A stretch of 64,000 nucleotides of DNA from contig NC_066856.1 in assembly GCF_001640805.2 (NCBI RefSeq), forward strand, positions 1,435,937 to 1,499,936, given 5' to 3'. This DNA is from Lates calcarifer. Lineage: Eukaryota > Chordata > Actinopteri > Centropomidae. The notes beneath the pieces were generated by a model. That model did not search any database. It was not told the DNA's origin and worked only from the letters and a program-made list of their open reading frames with translations. Positions within the stretch are counted from its first letter, which is position 1. Each line of letters begins with the position of its first letter. Of the stretch, positions 1-13,958 are shown piece after piece. Made by a program: the position numbers and the translations under genes.

Positions 1-1833
1 TGTGTTGCTGCCTTTCTTCTTCAATTTGTTTTAGAATTGAAGTTTAATTAAGTCAGAGAAGATGACTTTTTAATGATGATTTGAGGATTCTTCCGTGATG
101 CCATCTCTGTAGATATAAAGTATTATTTGTCTCTCCACCAACCCAGAATCCCTGTCCTTCCCTTGTGTCTTCAAGTCACATGTAATTAAGAGGTATACTG
201 AGGCCCAGACTTGTTTTCCCACCCTTCCACCATCCACTGAATGCCTCCCTCCCTCTCCTTGTGTTGCTTCACAATCCACTTCAAATATTCATGGGCCTCT
301 AGTGAACGTATTTTGTTGCTGGTGGCTTTGGTGGCTGCTTTGCCAACACAGAGGCCACTGGCACAGCTGGATGTGACAAGAGGTACTTTGTTAGTTTTAA
401 AAAATGAGCATCCTCCCACTGTCGTGCCAGGGAAATTGTGTGTGATAAATTAGAAGAAGGATGAGGGGGAAAGGGAGGCCCCTCGCTACTAGTCTTGGGG
501 ACTGAAGGAAAAGTCCCCACTGAAAGCCATTTTCATGTGGGTCTGAGCAGCAGAGAGTTTTGCACCTGCTTGCTTTTCAACACATGTTGCTCTCCTCTTT
601 CACCTTTCTCTTCCTCTGATCCTTACAGTACCCTTAATCTCCATCATCCGCTGCCTTGGTTTGGCATGGCACCCAACAACTGGCATCCTGTTGGCCAGAG
701 TCATGCAACTTTAGACACACATACACACACACTTAGATATTTTACCCTGAATGGTCATTTAGCTTAGCCATCACGCAAAGATGCAGTACAGGTGCTAATC
801 GGACTTATTAAAGGTGCCTCTCCAGGATAAAGGCTCACGCAGAGATAAAGACCACAACCGCTGCCTCAGAGAAGAGTGATGCTGAGTGTCAGTGCTGTAA
901 ATTGGAAAATGTAGAACATTCAGTCATGTGTGTGAAACTGCTAAAAGTGTTGAAAGGTGTGTAGAAGCTGCTGAAAGCTGAGAGGTGATAATGGTTGTGT
1001 ATTGTTTGACAGTGCTAATAGCTAACCAACATATACATCTCTCTGAGTTCACCTCAGAGTTACAGTCATTTTTCAGCCATCAGATGAACAGTGAAGCTGG
1101 CATTTATCTGTAAATATTTTAGGATCTTCCACTCTCAACTGTTTGAACATGCATTAATGCCAGGTCCTGTGTGTGTGATTGCCTTGCCTCGCTGGATGCC
1201 TTGTTATCAGTGGCAGAAGTGACCAGCTTAGCTGTCTTTTGATGCTACACTAATTAGATTAATTAGAGTGGAACATGAGGGATTTAGTTCTGTGAGCATC
1301 TCTCTTTGGTCAACTCGTTTGACCCTCACAATTGTAGTTTTCCACTGATATTTAAACATGGAGTGTAGCCAGAGCTTTTCCAGATAAATCTAAGATGAGC
1401 AACATGTACATGTCCACATCCTTCCTGTGGTTTGGAGCAACAGTCATAATCATCTTTTTTTTTTCTCTCTTTTGAAGAGTGAGTCATACGTTGAAAACAT
1501 GACATGAAACCATGAAACTGGCAACTATAAGTTTCATTTGCCTTTATAAACAGTTTCATAGAGGAAGATTTTTCCACTTATAGTGATGCAGTTCTCCTTT
1601 TTGTCCACTGGGGGGACTGTGTGAAGTTGCTACTGAGTCATGAGTCATGTCCAGTTCAGTTAGTTGTGTTTGACTGAGTACGGTTTTTGGCTTCAGGTTG
1701 GATTGTATCACTTGTTTTGTCCTTTTTAAACATATTTACTCATTTATAGGTTTCTCATGTACAGTGTGTGAGATAGTTCAGAGACAGAGGAGCAGGTGGT
1801 TTTGGAAGCACCTGAGATTCTGTCTTGAGTCTC

Positions 1834-1842
1834 TTGCGTGAC
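1834..1842 (+). promoter_or_regulatory. DRE/XRE-like site TTGCGTGAC
   Basis: Matches TNGCGTGAC, the AhR:ARNT core with favourable flanks; only the last consensus base differs (T instead of A). The same 14 bases TTGCGTGACTACTG recur at 17915-17928. Confidence 0.4.
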
Positions 1843-4800
1843 TACTGATGGGTGGAGCACAGTAAAGAGTGTGTACCTATGCACTACATGCAAATATACC
1901 CCTAGGCTGTGTGTGTGTGTGTGTGTGTGTTTGTATGTGTATGTGTAAATAAAAAGTGATATCAGGGAAGGATTCACTTCAGTTTCCCTTAATCATCATA
2001 TTCCATGGGATTCAAGTGTGGTGTGTTTACACGCACATGAGATATATGACCTGAGATGATTCCATGAGATATTTCACAAGTATCCCAAGCAGAGAATGGC
2101 CGTTAATAATAGCTGTAATAGCTGTTTGTGCACAATTGTGCACTATAACAATGACTGATGAAATTTAGTTTCCCTTTTTATTGAGTTTTGTTTAGCCTGC
2201 CTGGGGGGAGCAAATATTCCCTGGTGTACATGAATCATATTTCTTTTCATAAGGACACTCTTACGCTCACTTATATGAAATAGATTTAAAAAATAGATTT
2301 TAAAAATCAAATATATGAACCTTAGTTCACACATGCAGACTTAAAAAGTTGTAATGTGGTTCTGCTGCCACAGTTATCTCCAGCTGAGAGGTCATAGTGG
2401 AAATGCATGTAATGCAGTTTAAGTATGTCATGACACAGGTAAAACATTTGGAGTGAAAGTGGGCCACAAGTCCAGAGGGTGACACCCCATCAACAATAAT
2501 GATAATAATACAAAAATCTAAATCATCATTTTGTAGCCTACAGGCTCTGTGGAACTTTTAGTCCAATCTTTTTCATTTAATTTTTATTTTAGGTCATTGT
2601 ATCTATATTGTGTGTGAGTAGGTCCATGGGAAAGTGTGTGTGTGTGTGTGCATGCGTGTGTGCATGTTGACAGTCAGGCTGTAATTCCTTTTTCCTCCAT
2701 GTTAGGGCTCTGCCCTCACTGTAATTGCTGAGCTTGTTAAATATTTACCCTAAGGATTAACTATCCCTACTCCTTTGTCTTTCTGCCCGAATTGCCTTTA
2801 TTCCTCCTCCGGTAATGTACGTGTGTTTTTAAAGTCTGTTTTGCACGACTGTGTTCTGCTGCTTTTTATCTCATTATTTAAAACTAGAATTTTGCTTTGT
2901 TCTGGAAACTTAATCAGGTTACTGCTGTATTTTTAGAAGGAGCAGAGGTAATTAAAAGCACATCTTAGAGGGAATTTTCCCATTTTAACTAATTTGTGTT
3001 ATTACTGAGATGCTGACAAGGTGTTGTAACACAAAACACCTGGACTGGACTAAATGTGACATACTTTGGTGTCTTACTACCTTTAATCGCCTACAGTAAT
3101 CCTTCCTTCATCATTTTCTTTCTGGCCTCCTCTTTTTTCCCTCATCCTCTGTTGCTCTGATGCCTGTTGGACTAATATGAATTGAAAGTGACTCTAACAA
3201 GACTATAAGTCAGCAGAGCTTGTGATGAGAATCAGATGGAGTTTTAAGACGGGGATCCTGGAGACCACATAATAAAGGACAGACCTTCCTCTCTAAATTG
3301 CAGCCTGTCGTCCCATAAATAAGGCCAGTGTGCTGCTCTGCTATAGGCTTGATATCAGTTAATGTAATTTGTAATGATGCATTAATATTAGCTGCTGGCA
3401 GGCTTTGTGTTTCAATAAAGCTAAGAAAAGTTTGCTTTTTCTGTGGGTTGTTTGTGGTCATATCTTTGTAAGCTGAGGTACAGCTTGTGGTTGATATTGG
3501 CTGTTTTTTTCTGTTGCTCCTTCACTCCCTGTCTCTCTGATAAAGCAGACATTTTTCAAAACAAGGAATGCTTTGAGAAAAGTTAGTTGTAAACTTGTGA
3601 CCCAAGGACGACCAGAGAAGACCAGACAACCAGACAAGAGTGTGTGTGTGAGTGTGTTAGTACATTCATGCCATGGTGGCTATTTTGACTGTGTGTGCTG
3701 TGGTTCTTTGATGAGATGCTTTGACGGCGTCTGTCACCGTCTCAAGTCTTGACCCTCATGGCACTACGATCAGATTCCCCATCACACCCCTGGGTAAAAA
3801 GCAGCATTGGCATTAATCCATATGTATTTCTCATTGCTCCCATGTCTCTGTCCTCACCGTCTGCTCTTAGGATCAGATGTTAGGAGCGTATCCTTCCAGT
3901 GTACCAGCTGCGTACTGACGCACAGGAACTTGTTTGTGTAGACCTTCAAACCACACTCTCTTCTTTGCATGATTTATATAATTCTCACCAACTCTCATTT
4001 TCTTTTTTAGTTTAATCAAAGTTTATAAGACATGTTTAGTGTCTACACAGGCCAGAGCACCATTAGAAAAGATTAGAGCAACATTGAAAAGATGGTTGTT
4101 TTTATTGTCTGTGACTCATGTGAAATGTCTGACATCAAGTTTCAGTGGTAATACATCTACTAATACTGCAAATGATTGCTAACCCTTAAATGACTGAACT
4201 GACTTGTGCAGTAGCTTTCTTCTATTCAGGGCCTTATTGTAAAATTACTGTACAGACAAGTGAAAGTATCTCACTGAATGGCACATATATTGGCCATACA
4301 CATACAGATGTGTATGGTTAACTGAGTCACTTTCTCTCACAGTCAGCTGGACAGAAGTTTATGCCTACCACTTACACGTATATATCTATCTATCTATATA
4401 TGGTATCTAAAGTTGATATATTGCAAGACAAAAAAACAGTGATAAACATCGTCTAAAAAAGTCATACTGCAAGGAAACATTGATCTTAACTTGTAGCTCA
4501 TGCTGATGATTAACTTTCAGTGGAACAAGTAAATTATTTTGAGAATTTAATCTACAAGTTTGGTATAATAATTACTACAATCATCCTTGTTACGTAAACA
4601 AGTAACAACACCACACAACATTCACACACAGTTTAGTCATCACAATGTACAGGGATCTTCTAGTTTAGCTGCATAGTTTATATATTGCTCATGATGATTT
4701 TTCTATATCTCAATATAAAAACATAAAGACATGCACAGTGCCCTCAATGAGACATCAACAACCTGAAAAACTTCTAGATGCTTCGGTGCAGTTCTGCTTT

Positions 4801-5301
4801 GCTTTCAGTAAATGATCTGCTCTGAAAACTGTCAAGGTCTTGCAATATATCATAACAACCCCTAAAATTACCACCAAAACAAATCTCATGCCCAAATATA
4901 AATGCCTGTGGTGTAAATGTATCCACGTCGCAGCGGGGTGTATTTATAAGTGTGTGTGTCTGGAAGTCCTCAATTAATGCCCCACCTTCCCTCATAGCTG
5001 TCGGTCCAGTCAGGGTGTTGACAGGGTATGGGAACACACACAAGCAAATGTGATGAGAGATTCAAGTGCAAGTATACCCATCTACACCCGGTTTGATAAC
5101 CTGACATGCTGATCGTCTCGCTGCTACGCAGAATCCATACAGCAGCCATCAATGTTTAGATCTGCACTTGCTAATCTCCGAATGTGTGCGAGCCAGTTTC
5201 AGTATGTGTGTTGTCTGCTGCTAAATGCTGGGTGAGCTATAATAAAAGAGGAAGAGAAAGGCCACAGGCCCCACAGACGCACGCCAGGCATACGCCACTT
5301 A

Positions 5302-5309
5302 TGACGTCA
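5302..5309 (+). promoter_or_regulatory. CRE palindrome TGACGTCA
   Basis: A perfect cAMP-response-element palindrome (CREB/ATF site). A minus-strand DRE-like TGGCGTGCG lies 16 bases upstream (5278-5286) and a TATA-like TATAATAAAAG at about 5237. The combination could mark an intronic enhancer or minor promoter, but no transcript is evident. Confidence 0.3.
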
Positions 5310-5937
5310 GCCAGCAGACAGGAGACGATTTTGTAACTAAGCCACCATCAGGCAATAGAGGAAGGAGACAACAAGACAAAACAATCAGCCAAGGTCCTTA
5401 TTCTCTCATCTACAAATTTAAGAGAATTTCATGGATGTAAGCCTCCTTTTCACCACTATTTGGGTTAATCCTCTTCATGTCAAATCTGTATCCAAACGAG
5501 TCAACACAACTGCAGACCATTCCATTTCCCAAAGAGGGAAGTGCTGCAGCGTGATAGCTGTTTCTGAATGGAATCTTTGCTCAGGGGTGAAAATGTGTAT
5601 CAGGTCAGATTATAGACAGACTTTGTATTTACTAAACTCTCAGTGACCCTAGACTTTTTCCTTCCTTATACTCAAAACACTAGGGCAGAGGCCAAGACAA
5701 ATCAGCAAGCTCCACGGACTATAAATGAAGTGAAAAGGTTTGGCATTAGAAAGGTCAACATGTGGTCAGTTTACTGTTGGTTGGAGTTTTTGAAGTAAAA
5801 TGTCCCTGCTATTCAAATTTAGACTACGTATTGTCAGCTTGTTCGCTTTGTCCTTGACCAATTTAAGCAATTTAAGCCTTTCCGGTACGGATGGTTGCGT
5901 GTTGTCTGTTGTTGTTGTCTAAATTCATCACTCATAT

Positions 5938-6010
5938 ATGTTAGCTGGCATTAGCATTTAGCTTAAAGCTCCACTTTGCCCAGCTACAGCCTCAGAGGCT
6001 TCTGACTGCT
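5938..6010. repeat. Fragment of a common teleost interspersed repeat
   Basis: The words TTAGCATTTAGC, AAAGCTCCACTTTGCCC and CAGCCTCAGAGG occur in the order I recall from a very abundant teleost intronic repeat of the family also represented at 44500-44735 and 52321-52480. Assignment is from memory of the family, not an alignment. Confidence 0.4.
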
Positions 6011-7264
6011 TAATGAGAATCAAGATCATTTTTGGTCTTTGAAGGAATCTACTCAGGCTGTGGCACTAATATCAGATGCTCACAGGTCGTGGCTATACAA
6101 TAAATACATGGCTGCACAGCTCATTAACTCATTTGTTTTATCTGTCTGTACCTTTTTTGAAGTGAACAGTCAAACCTACTTAAGGTCGAACCCTTTGACC
6201 TTTTCATTTGCCCTTGTTGTTTGAGCCAATCACAGTGTTAGAGGGACCAGGACATAGGAATCACTAGGAATCAGTCAAACTTCTTGGGTAATTAGTATCA
6301 ATTTGACAAGCTGTGAACCGGTGCTTACATGCTGAGGTCTCGATGCCTTAGTTGCGCCTGATGGTTGCACATTTGAGTCCAGCACATAGTGCATGACAGC
6401 CTACTTCAACCCTTCAGCCCATCATGTAAGTTAAATGTCATATGTCACAACAAGCCTGAGGACAGATGTAAGCAGGCTGGCCAGCGCTGTACCAGTGTTG
6501 GTAGCACGAAATCTCCTGTTCACCCTGAGCTGTTAAAATACCAGACCTTTCAAGATTTCTTGACAGTTCATTAGATCATTTGATCTCCTCAATTTTAGAA
6601 AAAACATACATCACTAAACCCTCATAAAAATTTGTGATGTGTATTGATTAAGAGCATCCAGGGAGACAATGGATCGCAACATCACAATCTGTGAGTCCGT
6701 GTGTGCTGGCAAAGCAGAGAAAGTTTGGTCTTATGAGGGATTATCATCATCAAATGGAGGTACAGATTCACCCTGTCACCCTGTTTCTGTCTCCTCTCTT
6801 ATTAATTCCTTTTTTCTTCTTAAACACTGTTTGATCATGACTAACATTTTTGTCTCCTCCTCCTCTCCTCCTCCTCCTTCTTTCCTTCTTTCTCCCTATG
6901 GGGTTCTGCCCTTCTGTTTGTTTCACTGACCTCTTTGAAAGAAAATCACCTCTCATCTCCATGTGCTGCATGAAGAGTGCGTGATCAGGCTAAATGCCAG
7001 TGCTCAGGCTTTTCTCCTTCCTCTTTCCTCCACATGCGATGTCTGTAATTCCGTGCATTGAGTTATATATACAAAGGTAGATGTATGGGCGCCTAATACA
7101 TTTCCAATGTAAATGGTAATGTGTTCTCACTGTTATGACTAACTTAATGCCAGTGCTCAGGGTTTCATCATTCCTTTCCTGTATTTTGGCATGCAAAAAT
7201 CCTCTTCATTTGTTGTGATCAGGGTTAGACAGGGGTGTGTTTATAAACTGTAGTAATATGGATT

Positions 7265-7387
<123 letters not shown>

Positions 7388-7550
7388 GGACTAAAATTCT
7401 CAATCAACTCTTTAAGGCGGGATGAGCCAGTTCTCATTGAATGTCAAGCTGCTACTAGTTGCGTGCCTATTTTCAGTTTAAATGTTATCTCCCTTTGTTG
7501 CAGCTAACATATAGCTATTACCCACCCCATGATTCCATGCTAAATTGCAC

Positions 7551-8170
7551 ATTAGTTGCATGTCGGCTCACTCTCCCACCCTCTTGCATATGTGTTTGCC
7601 CCCTCTGCAGTAATCAGCCACACAATAGCTGTTAACTAGTGCGACAGGCCAGCCATGCTAATCCCTTGTATGTGTCGAGAACCGTGAATGGAGAAGCCGC
7701 CGTATGCATTTAGGATCCTCACAGCTAACTCATTAGTTGCTTGAATCAAAGGCATGACACTGGCTTTGTCCCTGCCTGGCCTCTCGTGCCACAGACACTG
7801 AACTCGCTTGAGTGGAGTTGGACTCTGTTGGCCTGGGGGGCCAATGGAGCCCCCTGGGATCACAAAAGGCCATAAGTGAATTACTCAAATCGGTGCCGAG
7901 GGGGGCCCCGTTAGACGCTAACTGTAACAGCTAGTGGCGGCTGCGCTGCAATGGGAGGTGTGTTTGTGTGCAAGTGTGTGTGTGCAAACAGACGGGTAGA
8001 GTGTGTGTTTGAGTTTGAATGAGTGTGAATAGACAGCCAGGGCTCATGCAGGGGGAGCAGAAGCCTTTGTTGGCCCAACACTATTGTTGGAAGCTGTCTT
8101 GTGTAATTATTGTCACAGCTACCGCCTAGTGCTCTGCTCTGCCTGAGCAGGAGAAGCACAGAGGGACGAA
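7551..8170. other. GC-richer, non-repetitive intronic block, possible conserved element
   Basis: This stretch has higher GC, a mix of CpGs and few simple repeats compared with its surroundings, for example around 7640-7720 and 7860-7960. It has homeodomain-type words such as CTCATTAG and no convincing ORF. The character is that of a conserved non-coding element, but I cannot test conservation here. Confidence 0.2.
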
Positions 8171-10558
8171 GAGGGAAGCAACAAGCACACCGAATCCCCT
8201 GGAGATTAAGTTGATAATTGTATTATGGAAGCACTTTAAGCATGCAGTGAGGCTACAAACTTGCTGACAAATCCCAGCTGTTGTTTTACATATTTTGTAA
8301 TATCATGGCATTCGATTAGAAATCTTACATGCTACTCTGAAGTCAAGTCTATTTGAAGTTGACTGGGTGTGCAAACTGTAGTTAATCTACAGTTATTGAA
8401 TGGTAATGTTATTGGCAGACATATTTCTTATTACAAACATTTGTTCTGCTTTTGGTTTGCAATGTACTATTTTTACAAGCACGCCACTCCAGCCATGCTT
8501 CACCCCAGCTACACCCCTTTTGGCTGAGATTAAATAATTTCACATTGCCAATTTATAGCCCCCCCCCCCCCCACACACACACACACACACAACAAACAAA
8601 TAGACTTTGTTTATCTCCATGCAAACATGCAGTATAGCTTACAGATTTAGTCCTGCCCAAAGCCACATGTTGAAAGCCCATTTGATAACTCATTAAGGCT
8701 CTGAACAGCCATTTTTTAATTTGTTGTGGCATGCTGCAGGCAGTTCTGCACAGAAACCATTTCCTGAGTTTTGGAAAAAAAATTGTGACTGTTGTGGGAT
8801 CACTATCCAAACAATGCTGGAGTACATAAGAAAAAGTCCTATATTTGGTCCTGATTGGAATTTAGCATTGCAAGACGACATAAATAGAAACGGTCAAATC
8901 AATAGTAGAATCCAAGAATCAGACTTTGTTATTGGTAAGCTCATCTGTGTCCCTCCATTGTTCTGTTTGCATGGATTCGACACAGGCCACAATTAACTGA
9001 TTGATGCCATGACATAGATTCACTCCTGTGAACTGAACACTGGCTGTCATCCTGGTTCAAATGGCCACCAGTTTCCTCTCAGTGAACACCCAAGGCCTAT
9101 TAGCTACAGCACAACCAATTTAACATGGCCACCAGCATAAAAAGCTCAGTGGTGTCAGTAATGCGATCTGTTGATGGCTAAACCGAGCGAATGGAGCGGC
9201 TATTCATAGAGTCTGATGAATAACCTCTGTGACACTGCTGCTCTGGCACGATACAGGGCAGCGTCTTATTAAGACAAACAATTAACCAGCAAAGTAGGTG
9301 TGAAAGGAAGAAATCAACTAAATTTAACAGAGTGTAGTCTGCTTAACTTAACTTTTGTCATTTATTAATCACAGTCTACAACCTCACCCAAGTGCATCAT
9401 GATCCTGGACTCTTAATAGTTCTCTAAATGCACTAATAGCTGATTTAAATGCATGATGAATTATGGTTTTCATATATTCAGTGAATGCTGAAGTAAGAGC
9501 ACTGAGCTGAGTGATGGAACGAATGAAAAGGAAGTGAAGCGTGTGCCCTTCATAAGCAATATTACTGATAATAATCTGGACTGTGTTAGTTTTCTGTAGA
9601 TGGTTACTGGCGTGGCATGACTACCACGTGTACTACATGTCATCAGCTTGTGTCCGTTTGGGCCGCTTGGGCATACTGTACATCAGGCCGTTTGTTTTGT
9701 CTGTCACCTCCATTTATCTTAATTGAAGCATGCTTCAGTGTGCAGCAGTAGCCGAACCCAGTCCCTGCTGTTGTTCCCTAATGTAAATCGATATGTTTCC
9801 ATGCGGTTGGAAAGATCACTAACCAAAGGTGGCATCTGACCCGATACAGCTCGATACACTAACTACCGTCAGCCAGATGAGGTCCCCTTTCATCAGCATT
9901 TGATATGGGAAAAGAAGAGCACGTAACTCGCCTGGTTAAAAATAGCTCCTCAGATCATGTCATATAAAGTTAGAGTTATTTGGAGAAGCTTTGGGGGAGA
10001 GTTCCTTTTTTCAATCTGAGATGAGTTCAGCCAGACAGAGTGTAATGTAAATTCACCATGCAAATTTCTCTGTTATTAAAGCCAAACATCTTGCTGTTAA
10101 AAACATGTGTTTCAGTGTGAAAGGTCCATAGTAAGAGCTAATTAAAAAGGACAAGAGAACGTGATTCAAGAGGGTGTTTAAAAGGGTTTTGGTGTTTTTT
10201 TATTGGCTGGCAGGCCCTCGCTGCACTGTGTGCACCCAGAGCAGTCTGAACTCTGAGTGAACTCCTGCTCTCTGCCGAATTATCATCGAATGAGTGAGCC
10301 TGACAAAATATTTTTAGGGTGGAGAGAGACGCAAGCAGAGGGTACAGCGAGAGGGAGAGAGGGTAAAGACAATGAAAGACAAAGTGAAGCTGAACATCAG
10401 CAAACAGCAGCAGGATCGTCTCTGACTTGACAGCGTCCAGGCACATTGTTAAAGAGGAGCAGCTCTGCAGGGGCAAATGTCTCACCCAGGCAGCCAGGTA
10501 TCCAGTCAGTCAGGATGGAGAGAGTGTGTGTGGGGATGAGTGAGAGATAGACAGAGAG

Positions 10559-10592
<34 letters not shown>

Positions 10593-10596
10593 GCAG

Positions 10597-10605
10597 TTGC
10601 GTGAC
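10597..10605 (+). promoter_or_regulatory. DRE/XRE-like site TTGCGTGAC
   Basis: Follows a (GA)n tract directly. It matches the AhR:ARNT core and flanks except the last consensus base. Confidence 0.35.
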
Positions 10606-13600
10606 TTGTACTTGGCTCAGCCTCTCAGCCCCCCAGGCGTTATTTGTTAGCCAGGAGAAAGGAAGCTATATCTTAAGTGTTGAAGAGTAAACAGAGCTAT
10701 GACAGGGCCCTAATGCTTACTGGGATTTATTTGGGATGGGTGTGTGTGTGTGTGTGTGTGTGTGTCCTGCAAAAAATGATGAGGTAGAGGGATTTCATCT
10801 TGTATTCCTTATGTGTCGGCCTCACTTGAAATTTCATCAGACTGCTAAAGTCAATAAGAAAAACATTCTTACACAAACGTTGGGCAACACGTGATTGACT
10901 CAAGACACTTGTTTTAGAAGCATTTCCTTCATTTATAAATGTGTTGAAATTAGTTAATTCTACTTAAAACCTCACACATTTTCCTGACTCTTGGATTCTT
11001 GGAAGATGAGTCTGTTACCTGGTCTTTCCAGTTTTTTTAGTGTGTGTGTGTGTGTGTGTGTCTCCATGCTGGATCACTGGTCCCCACTGGAGGTTTTCAC
11101 TAACATCACCAGCATTAAAGGCCCACTGGGGGAGTTCATGGTAAAAGCTCTCTGAGGCTTTTTGAGTGGCACAAACTGTAGTTTCAACTGAAAAAAGGAA
11201 GAAAAAAAGAAAAGAGTAAAAGATGTAGTGAGTGAATAATAGAGGAGCAGAAAGGTATTTTTTAAAGTTATGTTGCAGCTCGTTCTTGAGATGTGGTTTA
11301 GTCTGTTCATGATATTCTTTCGACACCAGTGGTGAAACCAGCTCATCAGCACACACACTTTGAAAAAAAGAAATTTAACTGGTCAGTTAACTTCTGTTAT
11401 GTTACATACAACAAACAGTAAAAACTGGAGCATTATCAGAGGTGTTTCATTGCTGCTGTCAGTCATTCACTAGAGATTACCTAATTTGCTCAAATGAAAT
11501 AAAAATCTCTTGCCTGCTGCAGCACTAATTGAATCTTACACACACTCTCTGACAGAGTTACACTAATGTGGAAAGAAGCTTTTGCTACAGTCTTTGCTCT
11601 TAGCTTTTCATTTTAACTGGTGCATTGAGCTCATTGCTCCCTTTTCAACTAGTTTTGAGTATTTGCTTCTCAGTATTTCAAATATTTCAAACATTTCAAT
11701 TGCAAATGAAGTGAATGTACATTTTCTGGTCAAATGTGACTTTAACAGTTGTATTCCATCAGCAGGGATCATGGATGAGCTGTTGTCTGTCACAAAGGTT
11801 TCTTTGTGTTTTGGGAGCTGATTAGAAATGAAGCCACGGGCACTGAGCCCCTGGACCTTTCAGGGACAAACACAGCACTGATCTAATGACTTATTCATCA
11901 GGCACAATGGCATGACCTCTTAAAGATGGTACATGACAGGGATCATCATATCAGGTACTGATGCAGGGCTAATGCAGTGGGATAAGTGAGCTCTGTATAC
12001 AGCACAGGCTGGATCGACAAGTATTGTGGAGTTGAATTCAGATTTAATGTTAACACAGTAGATATTTGCAACAACTGGAAAAAGAATAAGAATGAGGCAG
12101 AGAGAATAAGGAAGAGAGAAAACAAGGACGAGAAGAGAAAATGACAGAAAGAGGTGGTGAAGAGAAGTGTCAGGCTCTGTTTCTGTCCCTGAGGATCGTG
12201 TTTAAATTGGTATGTTGCAGAGAGAGCACTGTTAGACCGAATTTAAACAGCTGCCGGCTTCACCCACAGCAACATACACACACAAACACACACACACATT
12301 GCGGCCCTCCCCTGCTCTAAGTTTGCGTGCGGAGCTGGGAAATTCTCCATGCTAATGTGCCAGGGTTTGTTTTCATCATCAAATTGCAAATGTTTTAAAT
12401 ATGCATCACACACACACACACACACACTCACACTCACACATGTACCCACATTTATCCAGTCAGAGCACTGACAGTCTAATCCTTGTTTTTGTACAGTGTC
12501 ATCTGTCAAATATAGAGCTGGAAGTGGCTTCCACCCATGTTTATTTTTCATACACCACTCCCATAATTTTTCAATCATATTTGATTTCTAATGCAGCGTT
12601 TCTTGACCTATAATGTATCTCATTGCTTTCCCTGGCTGTGTCTCCAGATTAATGCATGCATGAGCTTTTTACAGTGTGGGATAACAATTACTTTAAGTAC
12701 AGGGTGATTAAACTGAGTGGATTGTCGGCAAGTTTGTATGGTGAGTGTACAGCCTGGAATAAAAAACTTCTAAATCTAAAGCCCTCAAACTGTAAATCAG
12801 CAGTCAGTACAGAGCATTGTACAGTTTCAGTACGATGTTCAGATTTTTTGCAGAATTCTTTGATAAATCAAATGTGAAAATTTGTCATTCTGAAATCTAA
12901 CCCAGTTTCTCAGTGTAAAAAGTTAGCCCAGCCCAGCATTTTTCAGCGTCAGCTTTCTGACACTGAAAAGATGTTGATATGACAGCCTGCGCCGATGTTG
13001 AAAGCCTGTGTAAATATAGCACCAAAATCAAAGCTGAGTCGCATCCACTCGTCGTCCGTAGCTGCCTGCCACCTGCGTCATTTTTTTTTTACTGTGCTGT
13101 ACCATCATAGTGTAAAAACTTTGGGTTTACTTAGGATGATGTTGAACTTTGCTACCTCTTGCACATTATTGCCTGTCAAATGTTTGCTGCTAGGCCTTGT
13201 TTGATTTTCTGGAGAAAAAAAACAGCAAATCTTGGCTCAAAGATATGGATAACCCAGTTTAGGATGATGGAGTGTGAAATGCTTGTTTGCCCAGAGTTGA
13301 GAGCCGAGTCAATGTAGGGTTATCACTTCTAAAGTAATATCCATCCATTAGTTATGGAGCAATCACTTCAATTTTGGTCATGTACCTTTCCGTTACACCC
13401 CACAAAATGATGCTCTTTTACCTTTTCATTTTCCCTTCCCAGAAAACCACACAGTCATGACGCCCAGTGTTTTTGTCGTACGAAGATAAATGTTGTAAAA
13501 ACACGTCCTGCAAGAGAAAACAAACTTCATTTTCAACAGTAAAAAAGGGAGACAATCATAGAATTTGGATAATTCAACATCAGTCTCTCTTAGGGGGGAG

Positions 13601-13948
13601 AGTGATAACAAAAAACATCTTATTTGAACTGAAATTGAAGCAGGGATTGGTCCAAGTCCTACCATGAGTATAATGAGGGTAAACAACAGATCACTGGAGA
13701 CTCCTTCCTTGTGACTCATGAGCAACAAGTTCTCAGGAAGGAGGGAGAGAGAGAAACAGGCTTGGGGGAGGAGGGGGGACCATAATAACATCATTGTGGC
13801 TGTTTGAAGTCGCATCAGGCCTATTTCCCAGATACAGTAAGTACAGGCTGTCTGCATGTCTACTGGCCTCTCGCCACTCAAAGGCCACATTCATGGAGGC
13901 GCTGCCGCCCTCACAGAGGGCAATTGGATCCACCGGATACCCTTCCCT

Positions 13949-13958
13949 TCTCACGCAA
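13949..13958 (-). promoter_or_regulatory. Full-consensus DRE/XRE TTGCGTGAGA
   Basis: Reading the minus strand gives TTGCGTGAGA, a full match to (T/G)NGCGTG(A/C)(G/C)A. It stands alone, in a CpG-containing stretch (13870-14035) that is less repetitive than its surroundings. Confidence 0.4.

Noticed and set aside
13426..13890. 154-codon minus-strand ORF
   Set aside because: No recognisable domain, biased towards Leu/Ser from T/C-rich sequence, no supporting exon structure. Chance ORF in an intron.
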